7,696 bases of DNA from positions 1 to 7,696 of the forward strand of contig DAOUAI010000098.1 in assembly GCA_034433775.1 (NCBI GenBank), read 5' to 3'. The notes beneath the pieces were generated by a model, which was not told the DNA's origin, did not search any database, and saw only the letters and a program-made list of their open reading frames with translations. The DNA comes from CALJTV01 sp034433775 (lineage in GTDB: Bacteria; Chloroflexota; Dehalococcoidia; GIF9; UBA5629). Positions 1-6,703 of the stretch are shown piece by piece (position 1 is the first letter of the stretch; each line of letters opens with the position of its first letter). The position numbers and the translations under genes are program-made.

Positions 1-521
1 GGGGGGTGCTGGCAGCGGATGCCTGCGATGAGATGGGGCTGAATGTTGTTAGCTTACCTTCAGAGACTATCGAGGAGCTGGACAGCTTTATGCCACCGTG
101 GTGGAATCGCGGTAATCCTGTCGACCTGGTGGCAGGTACCTCGGGTGAGAGCTTTTTCCGAGTGTTGGAGGTGGTGCTGCGTTGCCCGGTGGTGGATGGT
201 GTCATCATGCTGGGACTTATGCCGATACTGGCACCTGGGCAATTCAGGCGTCCTTCTGAGGGAGACGAGAAAGAGCAGCTAAGAGATGCGATGGTGTCCG
301 GTGCAGCAGAACTTTTCGACAGACTGAACGAGCTGAGTGACCGCTATAATAAGCCTGTGGTTGTTGCTTCCGAGCCATTTGGCTTTGGGGCTGCATTGAA
401 TAGAAGGATAACCCATGCCATTGCCGACCGGAACTCGGTGTACTACGAGATGCCCCACCAGGCAGCATCTGTCTTTGCCAAGCTGGTACAGTACGGTGAA
501 TACCGGAGGCAGTGGCAGTAG
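1..521 (+). CDS. Acyl-CoA synthetase (NDP-forming) alpha-type protein, 3' part only
   Basis: This is the C-terminal part of a protein of the ADP/NDP-forming acyl-CoA synthetase family (acetate-CoA ligase alpha type). About 172 residues are in the window, and the reading frame is open from base 3, so the gene starts upstream. The visible part matches the third, ligase-CoA domain of the complete neighbour at 676-2148: it begins at the equivalent of that protein's GVLTADAC segment (residue about 319) and shares WWNRGNPVD, LRCPVVDGVI, LGLMP and the ending LVQY.EYR. About 320 N-terminal residues are therefore missing from view, including the CoA-binding domain and the catalytic histidine. A GTG at base 6 is not the true start, because it lies in the middle of a conserved domain. 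The gene and its neighbour look like a tandem duplication that has since diverged. Substrate is unknown. Confidence 0.85.
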   Translation, partial: GVLAADACDEMGLNVVSLPSETIEELDSFMPPWWNRGNPVDLVAGTSGESFFRVLEVVLRCPVVDGVIMLGLMPILAPGQFRRPSEGDEKEQLRDAMVSGAAELFDRLNELSDRYNKPVVVASEPFGFGAALNRRITHAIADRNSVYYEMPHQAASVFAKLVQYGEYRRQWQ

Positions 522-531
522 CTACACTGCC
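508..531. repeat. Inverted repeat across the stop codon of the first gene
   Basis: GGCAGTG (508-514) and CACTGCC (525-531) are perfect 7-base complementary arms around a 10-base loop that contains the TAG stop at 519-521. The transcript could fold here, at the gene end. There is no run of T after it, so it is not a standard intrinsic terminator. It might stabilise the 3' end or be coincidental. Confidence 0.3.
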
Positions 532-599
532 CCTGTCGAGATGTACTTTACGCCACGGTAGTTTTTAGCCCGTTGCGGGGTGTATTTATGAGCAGCAAT

Positions 600-628
600 T
601 TGTTTCATAGCTTGGTTGCTGGTAAAAT
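600..628 (+). promoter_or_regulatory. Candidate sigma70-type promoter for the 676-4173 gene group
   Basis: TTGTTT at 600-605 and TAAAAT at 623-628 are separated by 17 bases, the optimal spacing. The -10 box matches TATAAT at five of six positions; the -35 box matches only TTG. It lies in the AT-richer part of the 154-base gap between the two acyl-CoA synthetase genes. Transcription would start near 635, about 40 bases before the ATG at 676. This suggests the second paralogue and the genes behind it can be transcribed independently of the first. Confidence 0.4.
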
Positions 629-675
629 TAAGGATGTTTTTCTAATTAATCCAAGACTTTGAGGAGCAGTAGTAT

Positions 676-2148
676 ATGTGCACTGAAGTAAAAGAGCTAA
701 CCAGTCATATGAAGCTGTTATTTGAGCCATCTTCGGTAGCGGTTATCGGTGCCTCCAACGACCGCTCCAAATGGGGCTACCGTGTTCTGTCTAATATTAT
801 GAGAGGGGGGTTTGAGGGTAGGATATACCCCGTGAACCCCGGCAGTCCTGAGGTGCTCGGGCTGAAAGCTTATGCGCGGGTGACCGATATCCCGGAGGTG
901 CCCGATCTAGCGGTGATCGTGGTCCCCCCACCGGGAGTGCCGGAGGTAATGCGTGATTGCGCTACCAAAGGTGTGAAGGTAGCTGTGGTGATAACTGCAG
1001 GTTTTGCCGAAATTGGCGGTGAAGGCGAGAGGTTGCAACGAGAGATTGTCGAAATAGCTCGTGGCGCCGGTATGCGATTTGTTGGTCCTAATTGTCTTGG
1101 CATCTTAAATCCATCGCATAAGCTCCACCCTCAGATGCCAGCAGAGTTTGCCCGCCCGGGTCCGCTGGCGGTTATCTCTCAAAGCGGGAACATCATGAAT
1201 AACATATCTCGTCTTGTGGACAACAGGGGCTACGGGTTATCAAAGGGAGTCAGCATTGGTAATCAGGCAGACCTCCGTGCTGAGGACTACCTCGAGTATT
1301 TTGCTCAGGACCCCCAGACCAAGGTAATTCTCAGTTATATCGAAGGCTTCAAAGACGGTGCTCGCTTTTTCAGGATAGCCAGAGAGGTAAGCAAGGAGAA
1401 GCCGATCATATTGCTCAAGGCGGGGGAGACGCCAGCCGGTGCGCGTGCTGCCCATTCGCATACCGCTTCCTTGGCAGCCCCGGATGCTATCGTCGAAGCG
1501 ATGTGCCGACAAGCTGGCATCATAAGGGTGACAAGTCTGGACGACCTGGTGGACACGGGGATTACTTTTTTAGGGCAACCATTGCCTCGAGGACGAAGGG
1601 TGGCAATAATCACGGGGGGTGGTGGCTGGGGGGTGCTGACTGCCGACGCCTGTGCCAAATTAGGGCTCGATGTCGTTATTCTGCCTCCGGAGACCATAGA
1701 AGAGCTGGACAAATTGATGCCAGCCTGGTGGAACCGCGGCAATCCAGTTGATTTTGTAGGCGGGGGACCGAGAGAACATAACATTAATGTTGTTGAAATT
1801 CTACTTCGCTGCCCCGTGGTAGACGGAGTGATCCTGCTGGGGCTGATGCCACCGGTGCGTCGTGACCAGATGGCTAGCATCTTTGACCCCGCTCAGGGCG
1901 GGCAGGAGATGAAGGAGTTCATTGCCTCCATGCTGGCTTCCGTCCTGGACACATTGAAGGAACTCAGCGAGCGCTATCAAAAGCCGATAGTCCTTGCGTC
2001 ACCACAGCTCGATTTCGGTGCGCTACCTGCTCGGGAGACAGTCCGCATCCTTGCTGAACACGACTCCATATGCTTTGAGTTGCCAGACCAGGCTGCTGCA
2101 GCCTTCGCCAGGCTGGTACAATATAGCGAGTACCGAAACCAGGAGTGA
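676..2148 (+). CDS. Acyl-CoA synthetase (NDP-forming), alpha-type, CoA-binding
   Basis: The protein has 490 residues, close to the usual size of alpha subunits of ADP-forming acetyl/acyl-CoA synthetases, which make acyl-CoA from acid, CoA and ATP or run in reverse to conserve energy. The Rossmann-like CoA-binding domain is at about 12-140 (SVAVIGAS, YPVNP, VITAGF, FVGPNCLG). The succinyl-CoA-ligase-like domain is at about 160-300 (ISQSGN, IGNQAD, YIEGF, and SHT with His262, expected to be phosphorylated). The third ligase domain is at about 305-485. No ATP-grasp domain is present, so a separate beta subunit would be needed for full activity. The ATG at 676 has GAGGAG at 661-666 at good distance; a second in-frame ATG at 709 (MKLLFEPSSVAVIG) would also fit the family start. 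It stands 24 bases before the next gene and is a tandem paralogue of the gene ending at 521. The substrate cannot be told from sequence. Confidence 0.9.
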   Translation: MCTEVKELTSHMKLLFEPSSVAVIGASNDRSKWGYRVLSNIMRGGFEGRIYPVNPGSPEVLGLKAYARVTDIPEVPDLAVIVVPPPGVPEVMRDCATKGVKVAVVITAGFAEIGGEGERLQREIVEIARGAGMRFVGPNCLGILNPSHKLHPQMPAEFARPGPLAVISQSGNIMNNISRLVDNRGYGLSKGVSIGNQADLRAEDYLEYFAQDPQTKVILSYIEGFKDGARFFRIAREVSKEKPIILLKAGETPAGARAAHSHTASLAAPDAIVEAMCRQAGIIRVTSLDDLVDTGITFLGQPLPRGRRVAIITGGGGWGVLTADACAKLGLDVVILPPETIEELDKLMPAWWNRGNPVDFVGGGPREHNINVVEILLRCPVVDGVILLGLMPPVRRDQMASIFDPAQGGQEMKEFIASMLASVLDTLKELSERYQKPIVLASPQLDFGALPARETVRILAEHDSICFELPDQAAAAFARLVQYSEYRNQE

Positions 2149-2172
2149 TAGCCACTCCATAGCGGTTAGAAC

Positions 2173-3354
2173 ATGCTTTGCGATGCTGTTGTGGTCGGTG
2201 CTGGGCCCTCCGGTAGCCGTGTAGCCCTGGGTCTAGCCAGCCTGGGATACAACGTGCTCGTGCTGGAAAAGAAGGCTATCCCTGGTGAGGGGGTCTGCTG
2301 CACAGGTATAGTTAGCCAGAGGTGCCTCGAACTGCTCGGTGTACCCTCGAGTATAGTACTGAGACCAGCCAGTTCGGCTAGGATTTTATCTCCGTCGGGC
2401 AAAGTACTCAGGTTGTGGCGGGATGATGCCGCTGCCTTTGTAATCGATAGACCGGCTTTAGACCGGGTGCTGGCGGACCAGGCTCAGGTGGCAGGCGCCT
2501 ACTATTGCTTCGGTGCCCGTGTGACCGGGGTGCGGGTAGAAACAGAATATGTCACCATTGAGGTTGAGTTCCGGGGCGAGGTCAAGACGTATCAATGTCG
2601 GGCTCTTGTTCTTGCCACCGGTTTCGGCTCATCATTGCCGGCGAGGCTGGGGCTGGGCAGGATAAATGACTTCATTGTCGGCGCTCAGGCAGAGGTCAGG
2701 GTTAACACTGACGAAGTGGAGGTCTACTTTAGCCGGGAATTAGCACCAGGCAGCTTTGCCTGGCTCGTGCCCACTAGGGAAGGGAGTGGGTTAGCCGGGC
2801 TGATGACACGCTACCAGCCCGGACAGTGGCTGAACAGGTTGCTCTTGTGGCTTAAATCAGAGGGGAAAATAACCTCGGCAGAATGCCAGCATAAATACGG
2901 TGTCATTCCTCTCTGCCCCTTGAAAAAGACCTTTGCCAGCCGTACATTGATAGTTGGCGAAGCAGCAGGGCAGGTCAAGCCGCTGACCGGAGGCGGCATA
3001 TACTACGGAGTGTTTTGTGCCGATATGGTGGTTGAAGTGCTGGACCAGTCTCTTCGTCGTGGTGACCTGTCCGAAAGTGCACTATCTCTTTACCAGAGCA
3101 AATGGCAGGCTGAGCTGGGTAATGAACTCAGGCTTGGCTACCAGCTCCATCGCCTGTATCGAAGATTGGGCAACGGGCAAATCGAATTCCTGCACAGCCA
3201 GGCTGCACGATATGGCGTAGCTCGGTTTGTGAGCAATGCTGAGTCCCTCCCCTTTGACCGGCATTCTAAAATTGTCTCCGGAGTATTGAAACACCTGGTC
3301 CGTTCATTATTGAGGCATCCGGCGGGGCTAAAGGGTTCGTCTGAAACCGGATGA
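2173..3354 (+). CDS. Geranylgeranyl-reductase-family FAD-dependent oxidoreductase
   Basis: This 393-residue flavoprotein belongs to the geranylgeranyl reductase family, whose members saturate double bonds in isoprenoid chains (archaeal lipids, chlorophyll or quinone side chains, polyprenols). The N-terminal dinucleotide-binding fold shows VVGAGPSG (residues 7-14) with Glu32 at the end of the second strand for the adenosine ribose. VCCTG (41-45) is at the place where family members carry a conserved cysteine. LATGFGS (147-153) and VGEAAGQVKPLTGGGIYYG (261-279) form the second FAD site; the usual GDAAG reads GEAAG here. The start ATG is 24 bases after the preceding stop and has no strong ribosome binding site, so coupled translation is likely. 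The next gene is the polyprenyl diphosphate synthase, which supports an isoprenoid substrate; menaquinone or polyprenyl phosphate are possibilities. It could instead be a related FAD oxidoreductase with another substrate. Confidence 0.83.
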   Translation: MLCDAVVVGAGPSGSRVALGLASLGYNVLVLEKKAIPGEGVCCTGIVSQRCLELLGVPSSIVLRPASSARILSPSGKVLRLWRDDAAAFVIDRPALDRVLADQAQVAGAYYCFGARVTGVRVETEYVTIEVEFRGEVKTYQCRALVLATGFGSSLPARLGLGRINDFIVGAQAEVRVNTDEVEVYFSRELAPGSFAWLVPTREGSGLAGLMTRYQPGQWLNRLLLWLKSEGKITSAECQHKYGVIPLCPLKKTFASRTLIVGEAAGQVKPLTGGGIYYGVFCADMVVEVLDQSLRRGDLSESALSLYQSKWQAELGNELRLGYQLHRLYRRLGNGQIEFLHSQAARYGVARFVSNAESLPFDRHSKIVSGVLKHLVRSLLRHPAGLKGSSETG

Positions 3355-3423
3355 TGGCGCTTCCTCAAATTCCGCTTAGCTGCTGTATTTGCCCTAAACC
3401 GGTGAGGGGAATAAAATTGTAGT

Positions 3424-4173
3424 GTGGTGAAAAAGCAAGGGAAATCGCCACTACATCAGGGTACTCCTCCGGTGCCGCCCAAAAAGCTGCCACAGCATGT
3501 TGCCATAATTATGGATGGTAACGGGAGGTGGGCTGAGCAGCGGGGCTTGCCTCGCATAGCCGGACACCGGGAAGGTGCCAATGCTGCCCAGCGGACAGTC
3601 GAACTCTTTATCCAATATGGCATCCCGTACCTCACGCTCTATGCTTTTTCTACCGAGAACTGGAGTCGCCCCCGCCAGGAAATCGATGCTCTTTTCCAGA
3701 TCCTGGAGGAGAAACTCGATGAGGGGATCAAATTCGCCATGGAAAACGGGATAAAGTTGTACCATCTGGGAAAGCTCGATGGGCTCTCGCCCGGTGCCAG
3801 GAATAAGATAAAAAAGGCGCTGGAGTTAACGAAAAACAACCACCGGATTGCGCTGTGTATCGCTTTCAATTATGGGGGCAGGGATGAGATTGTGGACGCA
3901 GTCCGCCGCCTTGTTCTCAGCAATACCCAAGCATCTGAAATAAACGAAGACCTGTTCAGTCAACATCTGTACACCGCTGGCATACCCGACCCCGATTTGA
4001 TTATTCGCACCGGTGGGGAGAGGCGCCTTAGCAATTTCCTTATCTGGCAGTCTGCCTATGCTGAGTTCTACTTCACGCCTGTCCTCTGGCCCGACTTTAC
4101 CAAGGAAGAAATCGATAAGGCGCTTGTGGATTATAGCCGACGGCAGCGCCGCTTTGGAGGCTTGTTGCCTTAA
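3424..4173 (+). CDS. uppS: Isoprenyl transferase (undecaprenyl diphosphate synthase)
   Basis: This 249-residue cis-prenyltransferase has the normal family length. Such enzymes extend farnesyl diphosphate with isopentenyl diphosphate to make the long polyprenyl diphosphate that carries cell-wall and glycan precursors; they act at the cytoplasmic face of the membrane. All signature regions are present: HVAIIMDGNGRWA (25-37) with the Mg-binding Asp31, AGHREGA (46-52), LYAFSTENWSRP (72-83), FNYGGRDEI (148-156), and PDLIIRTGGERRLSNFLIWQ (190-209) followed by AYAEFYFTPVLWPDF. It ends in RRQRRFGG. Translation starts at GTG 3424, or the adjacent GTG 3427; an in-frame stop at 3412 rules out anything further upstream. 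GAGGGGAA at 3404-3411 is the likely ribosome binding site, at slightly long distance. It lies 69 bases after the reductase gene, probably in the same transcript. The first 20 residues are a proline- and lysine-rich extension. Confidence 0.95.
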   Translation: MVKKQGKSPLHQGTPPVPPKKLPQHVAIIMDGNGRWAEQRGLPRIAGHREGANAAQRTVELFIQYGIPYLTLYAFSTENWSRPRQEIDALFQILEEKLDEGIKFAMENGIKLYHLGKLDGLSPGARNKIKKALELTKNNHRIALCIAFNYGGRDEIVDAVRRLVLSNTQASEINEDLFSQHLYTAGIPDPDLIIRTGGERRLSNFLIWQSAYAEFYFTPVLWPDFTKEEIDKALVDYSRRQRRFGGLLP

Positions 4174-4193
4174 GTTGGATAGCTGGTACGGGC

Positions 4194-4221
4194 GTGCCAA
4201 ACAGGGCAGAATTGCTACAAT
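4194..4221 (+). promoter_or_regulatory. Weak candidate promoter before the nitroreductase remnant and hydrolase
   Basis: TACAAT at 4216-4221 matches the -10 consensus at five of six positions. GTGCCA at 4194-4199 is a partial -35 box at 16-base spacing. It lies in the gap after uppS, and a start near 4228 would directly precede the GGAGGG at 4231-4236. It could once have driven the broken nitroreductase and now serve the hydrolase. The evidence is only the two short matches. Confidence 0.27.
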
Positions 4222-4246
4222 TTAGAACCCGGAGGGACGACTGTAA

Positions 4247-4361
4247 ATGAAGGTAGCAGAGCTTGCCAGTTTGGTCAGGACACGGCGTTCCATCCGTGTG
4301 TGGCAGGGACAGGCCGGTGCCCGAGGAGTTACCACTACGGTCTGTGGAGTTGCTACCTTTT
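4247..4361 (+). pseudogene. Nitroreductase 5' remnant, frameshifted and truncated
   Basis: An ATG at 4247, with GGAGGG at 4231-4236, opens a frame reading MKVAELASLVRTRRSIRVWQ, which matches the first 20 residues of the intact nitroreductase at 7465-6824 (MNTEELAELIKTRRSIRIWQ) at 13 positions. The RRSIR motif that begins the FMN-binding nitroreductase fold is kept. After WQ at 4306 the match moves by one base: skipping G4307 gives DRPVPEELPLRSVELLPF (4308-4361), corresponding to EKPVPEELLWKAVELATW. Homology then stops, about 38 residues into a protein of about 213. In the original frame translation runs on to a stop at 4364-4366 (39 codons); in the shifted frame to 4383-4385. The remainder of the gene is absent, and the hydrolase start follows at once. 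This is best explained as a gene decayed by a one-base insertion plus loss of the 3' part. The original ribosome binding site survives, so a short peptide might still be made. Confidence 0.8.
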
Positions 4362-4365
4362 GCTG

Positions 4366-4372
4366 AAGGAGG
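4366..4372 (+). promoter_or_regulatory. Ribosome binding site that fixes the hydrolase start
   Basis: AAGGAGG ends five bases before the ATG at 4378. The open frame extends upstream to a GTG at 4300, but those 26 extra codons overlap the nitroreductase remnant in another frame and show no family similarity. This site makes 4378 the clear start. Confidence 0.85.
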
Positions 4373-4377
4373 TGAAT

Positions 4378-5190
4378 ATGCCTGAGGCAAAAATCAACGA
4401 CATTAATATCTACTACGAGTTATATGGTGAAGGCGAGCCGCTTGTACTGATAATGGGGCTGGGCGGCACTCTGGAGTGGTGGTTCCTGCAGGTGCCAGCG
4501 CTGTCGCGCCATTACCGTGTGGTAGCCTTCGATAACCGGGGCAGCGGGCGAAGCGATAAGCCCGATATACCCTATACTATGGAGATGATGGCTAAAGATA
4601 CGGCTGGACTCATGGATGCCCTTGGCATCCCCTCCGCCCATATCTTCGGCATCTCCATGGGCGGCATGATCGCCCAGCACGTGGCACTCCTCTATCCCCA
4701 AAAAGTCAAGACACTCATCCTCGGGGCTACTACCTGCGGTGGCAGCCACGGCGTGTCGCCTGATCCCGAATCGATGAAAGTCCTGTTCGACCTGGAGCGG
4801 ATGCAGCAACTCTCACCGGAGGAGAGGTTCCGGGAGATGCTGCCTTTTATCTTCAGTCAGGAATTCATCGAAGGCAGCCGGTCGGTGATGCAGGAACTGG
4901 CGGTGAGGATGTCACAGCATATCACGCCACCGCATGGCTACATACGACAGGCACAGGCAATAATGGGGCACGATACTTATGAGCTTTTGCCTCAGATCAA
5001 AGCGCCCACGCTGGTGGTCTCCGCCGAGGAAGATAGGATTGTGCCTGTGGAAAACTCCCGCATCATCGCCTCCCGTATACCCGGTGCCGAACTGGTGGTC
5101 TTTAAGAAAGCTGGTCACGGCTTCAACATCGAACTCGCCGATGAGGTGAACAGGGCGGTGCTTGATTTCCTCCGCCGTCACGGCGCCTAG
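4378..5190 (+). CDS. Alpha/beta hydrolase
   Basis: The 270-residue protein has the full alpha/beta hydrolase fold. It resembles the small cytoplasmic hydrolases annotated as 3-oxoadipate enol-lactonase-like, esterase-like or haloperoxidase-like. It opens with a strand pair (INDINIYYELYGEG) and an oxyanion-region loop LIMGLGG (24-30). VVAFDNRGSGRSDKP (48-62) is a hallmark segment. The nucleophile elbow GISMGG (91-96) gives Ser93. The acid is probably Asp219 in SAEEDRIVP and the base His247 in AGHGF, so the triad appears complete. The cap region lies between about 125 and 200. No signal peptide is seen. The gene sits just after the nitroreductase remnant and ends 6 bases from the stop of a gene on the other strand. 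It may be transcribed with uppS or from the weak promoter at 4194. Substrate cannot be inferred. Confidence 0.9.
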   Translation: MPEAKINDINIYYELYGEGEPLVLIMGLGGTLEWWFLQVPALSRHYRVVAFDNRGSGRSDKPDIPYTMEMMAKDTAGLMDALGIPSAHIFGISMGGMIAQHVALLYPQKVKTLILGATTCGGSHGVSPDPESMKVLFDLERMQQLSPEERFREMLPFIFSQEFIEGSRSVMQELAVRMSQHITPPHGYIRQAQAIMGHDTYELLPQIKAPTLVVSAEEDRIVPVENSRIIASRIPGAELVVFKKAGHGFNIELADEVNRAVLDFLRRHGA

Positions 5191-5196
5191 GTCAGG

Positions 5197-6690
5197 CTAA
5201 GAACGGCAACACCTTGCCAGTGCCGGTTCCACTCCCACATCTTGCGTTTTTGCCAGAAACTCGTGATAACCGATGAAGCGCGATAGCGCCCGGGTGGCGC
5301 TTGCCTGAGACGGATAGGCAGGCACACCCGCCAGGGCAAACTTCAGTCGCAACTCGGCAGCAGCCTTCATACCATTCGGGTCATTGGTTGGTGCATTCAC
5401 CGCCACCACGAACGGTTTGCCGAACGGGTTGTTCTTGGCGAACTCCACGATGAACTCTTCCACCCTCCGGCTCTGCTCGGCGAAGTTCGGGGGACCATCA
5501 TCGTCCATATCGTCATCACGGGGGTAACGGTCGGCAATAATCAGGTCGATGGCGGGGTCGGCGGCGGCTATCTCGATGCAGCGGCGGAACATCTCCAGAT
5601 TGTGCTGTACCAGCCACACGTCCAGCGGGTTCCTGATGCTGTTTCCCGCCAGCGGGATGAACTCCGCTAGTTGCCTCCTGGTGTCCTCAGCAAGCGTGGG
5701 TACGGTGAGCCCATCACGGCTGCAGATATCAGCCATAGCCACGGCATTACCGCCACCACCGCCCAGAAGCAGCACCCGTCTACCCCGAAACGGCTTCAGG
5801 TGGAGGAAAAGCAGCGCTACATCTGCCATCTCTTCCAGCGAGTTCACCCTGATAGCCCCTGTCTGGGCGAAGAAGGCGTCCCACATCCTCGCCTCCCCTG
5901 CCATGGAGGCGGTGTGTGAGGCGGCAGCCCTGGCGCCGGACTCGGTGAGCCCGCCCTTCCAGATGATAACCGGCTTGGTGCGGTTGATCTCCCTGACCAG
6001 CCTGGCGAACTTGTTGCCATTCTTCATTCCCTCCAGGTACATCCCGATGATGCCGGTATCCGGGTCCTCCGCCAGATATTCCAGAAAATCAAGCGCCTGA
6101 AGTCCGCGGGCATTGCCGAAGCTGATTATCTTACTGAAGTAGATGCCGAGCTCCTGTGCATATCTGCTCAGTATCTCGCCATGACCACCGCTCTGGGAAA
6201 GGAACGCCATATTTCCCACACCCTTCGGCGGAGCTCCCCAGGCGGTGAACTTGCTTGCCGGCACATACAGCCCCATGCAATTAGGTCCCACCACTCGCAG
6301 ACCGCCCCGTTGAATGATCTCGACTATCCGCGCCTCTAGCTGGCGCCCCCCTTCCTCCTGAGTCTCGCTGAAGCCGGAGCTGAAGATATGCACGTTCTTC
6401 ACCCCGGCAGCGATGCAGTCCTCCAGCACCTCGGGCACCCGCCTCGCCGGCACTGACACTATGACCATATCAGGCGGCTCTGGAATGTCTTTCACGCTGG
6501 GATAAGCCTTCACCCCGTGCACTTCGTTGGTGGCTTTTGGGTTGACGGCATAGATATCTCCAGGAAAGCCCACCTTCTTCAGCCGCCTGATGAAAGCATG
6601 TCCCCCCCATCCCTGCGGATTGGTGGACACCCCAACCACCGCCACCGAACGGGGATAGAACATGCTGTGCAGCTCCTCTAATTTGCTCAT
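5197..6690 (-). CDS. Acyl-CoA synthetase (NDP-forming), alpha-type, third copy
   Basis: This 497-residue protein has the same alpha-type architecture as the plus-strand pair but is more divergent. The CoA-binding domain is at about 5-140 (SVAVVGVS, YAVNPK, FSSGFSE, VVGPNCMGLY). The ligase domain is at about 155-295 (FLSQSGGHGE, FGNARG, YLEGM, and ASHTASMAG with His259 as the expected phosphohistidine). The third domain is at about 300-480 and begins with LLLGGGGGNAVAMAD. An acidic stretch RDDDMDDDGPP (391-401) is absent from the other copies. No ATP-grasp part is present. The ATG at 6690 has AAGGGGG a few bases upstream on its strand (6699-6705). A candidate promoter with two dyads lies directly upstream, suggesting its own regulation. 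Upstream on the same strand is the nitroreductase. Its stop is 6 bases from that of the convergent hydrolase. Function is probably acyl-CoA/acid interconversion with a beta subunit encoded elsewhere; a CoA-binding role without catalysis is the alternative. Confidence 0.88.
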   Translation of the reverse strand: MSKLEELHSMFYPRSVAVVGVSTNPQGWGGHAFIRRLKKVGFPGDIYAVNPKATNEVHGVKAYPSVKDIPEPPDMVIVSVPARRVPEVLEDCIAAGVKNVHIFSSGFSETQEEGGRQLEARIVEIIQRGGLRVVGPNCMGLYVPASKFTAWGAPPKGVGNMAFLSQSGGHGEILSRYAQELGIYFSKIISFGNARGLQALDFLEYLAEDPDTGIIGMYLEGMKNGNKFARLVREINRTKPVIIWKGGLTESGARAAASHTASMAGEARMWDAFFAQTGAIRVNSLEEMADVALLFLHLKPFRGRRVLLLGGGGGNAVAMADICSRDGLTVPTLAEDTRRQLAEFIPLAGNSIRNPLDVWLVQHNLEMFRRCIEIAAADPAIDLIIADRYPRDDDMDDDGPPNFAEQSRRVEEFIVEFAKNNPFGKPFVVAVNAPTNDPNGMKAAAELRLKFALAGVPAYPSQASATRALSRFIGYHEFLAKTQDVGVEPALARCCRS

Positions 6691-6703
6691 AAGGCAGCCC
6701 CCT

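Noticed and set aside
569..579. Short hairpin CCCG-TTG-CGGG as a terminator between the two synthetase genes
   Set aside because: Only four base pairs, with mismatches outside and no T-run after it.
1335..1880. Long open frame of 181 codons on the minus strand
   Set aside because: It lies opposite the well-supported synthetase gene, is rich in Ser, Arg and Pro as antisense frames of GC-rich genes are, and has no recognisable motif.
4300..4377. N-terminal extension of the hydrolase from GTG 4300
   Set aside because: It overlaps nitroreductase-like sequence in another frame, shows no hydrolase similarity, and the strong AAGGAGG favours the ATG at 4378.
5173..5218. Dyads CGCCG-TCA-CGGCG and GGCAA-CACC-TTGCC as a bidirectional intrinsic terminator
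   Set aside because: Both have only five base pairs and neither is followed by a clear T-run on its transcript.
5549..6100. Open frame of 183 codons on the plus strand opposite the third synthetase
   Set aside because: Antisense to conserved ligase domains; Ser/Ala-rich with no family features.
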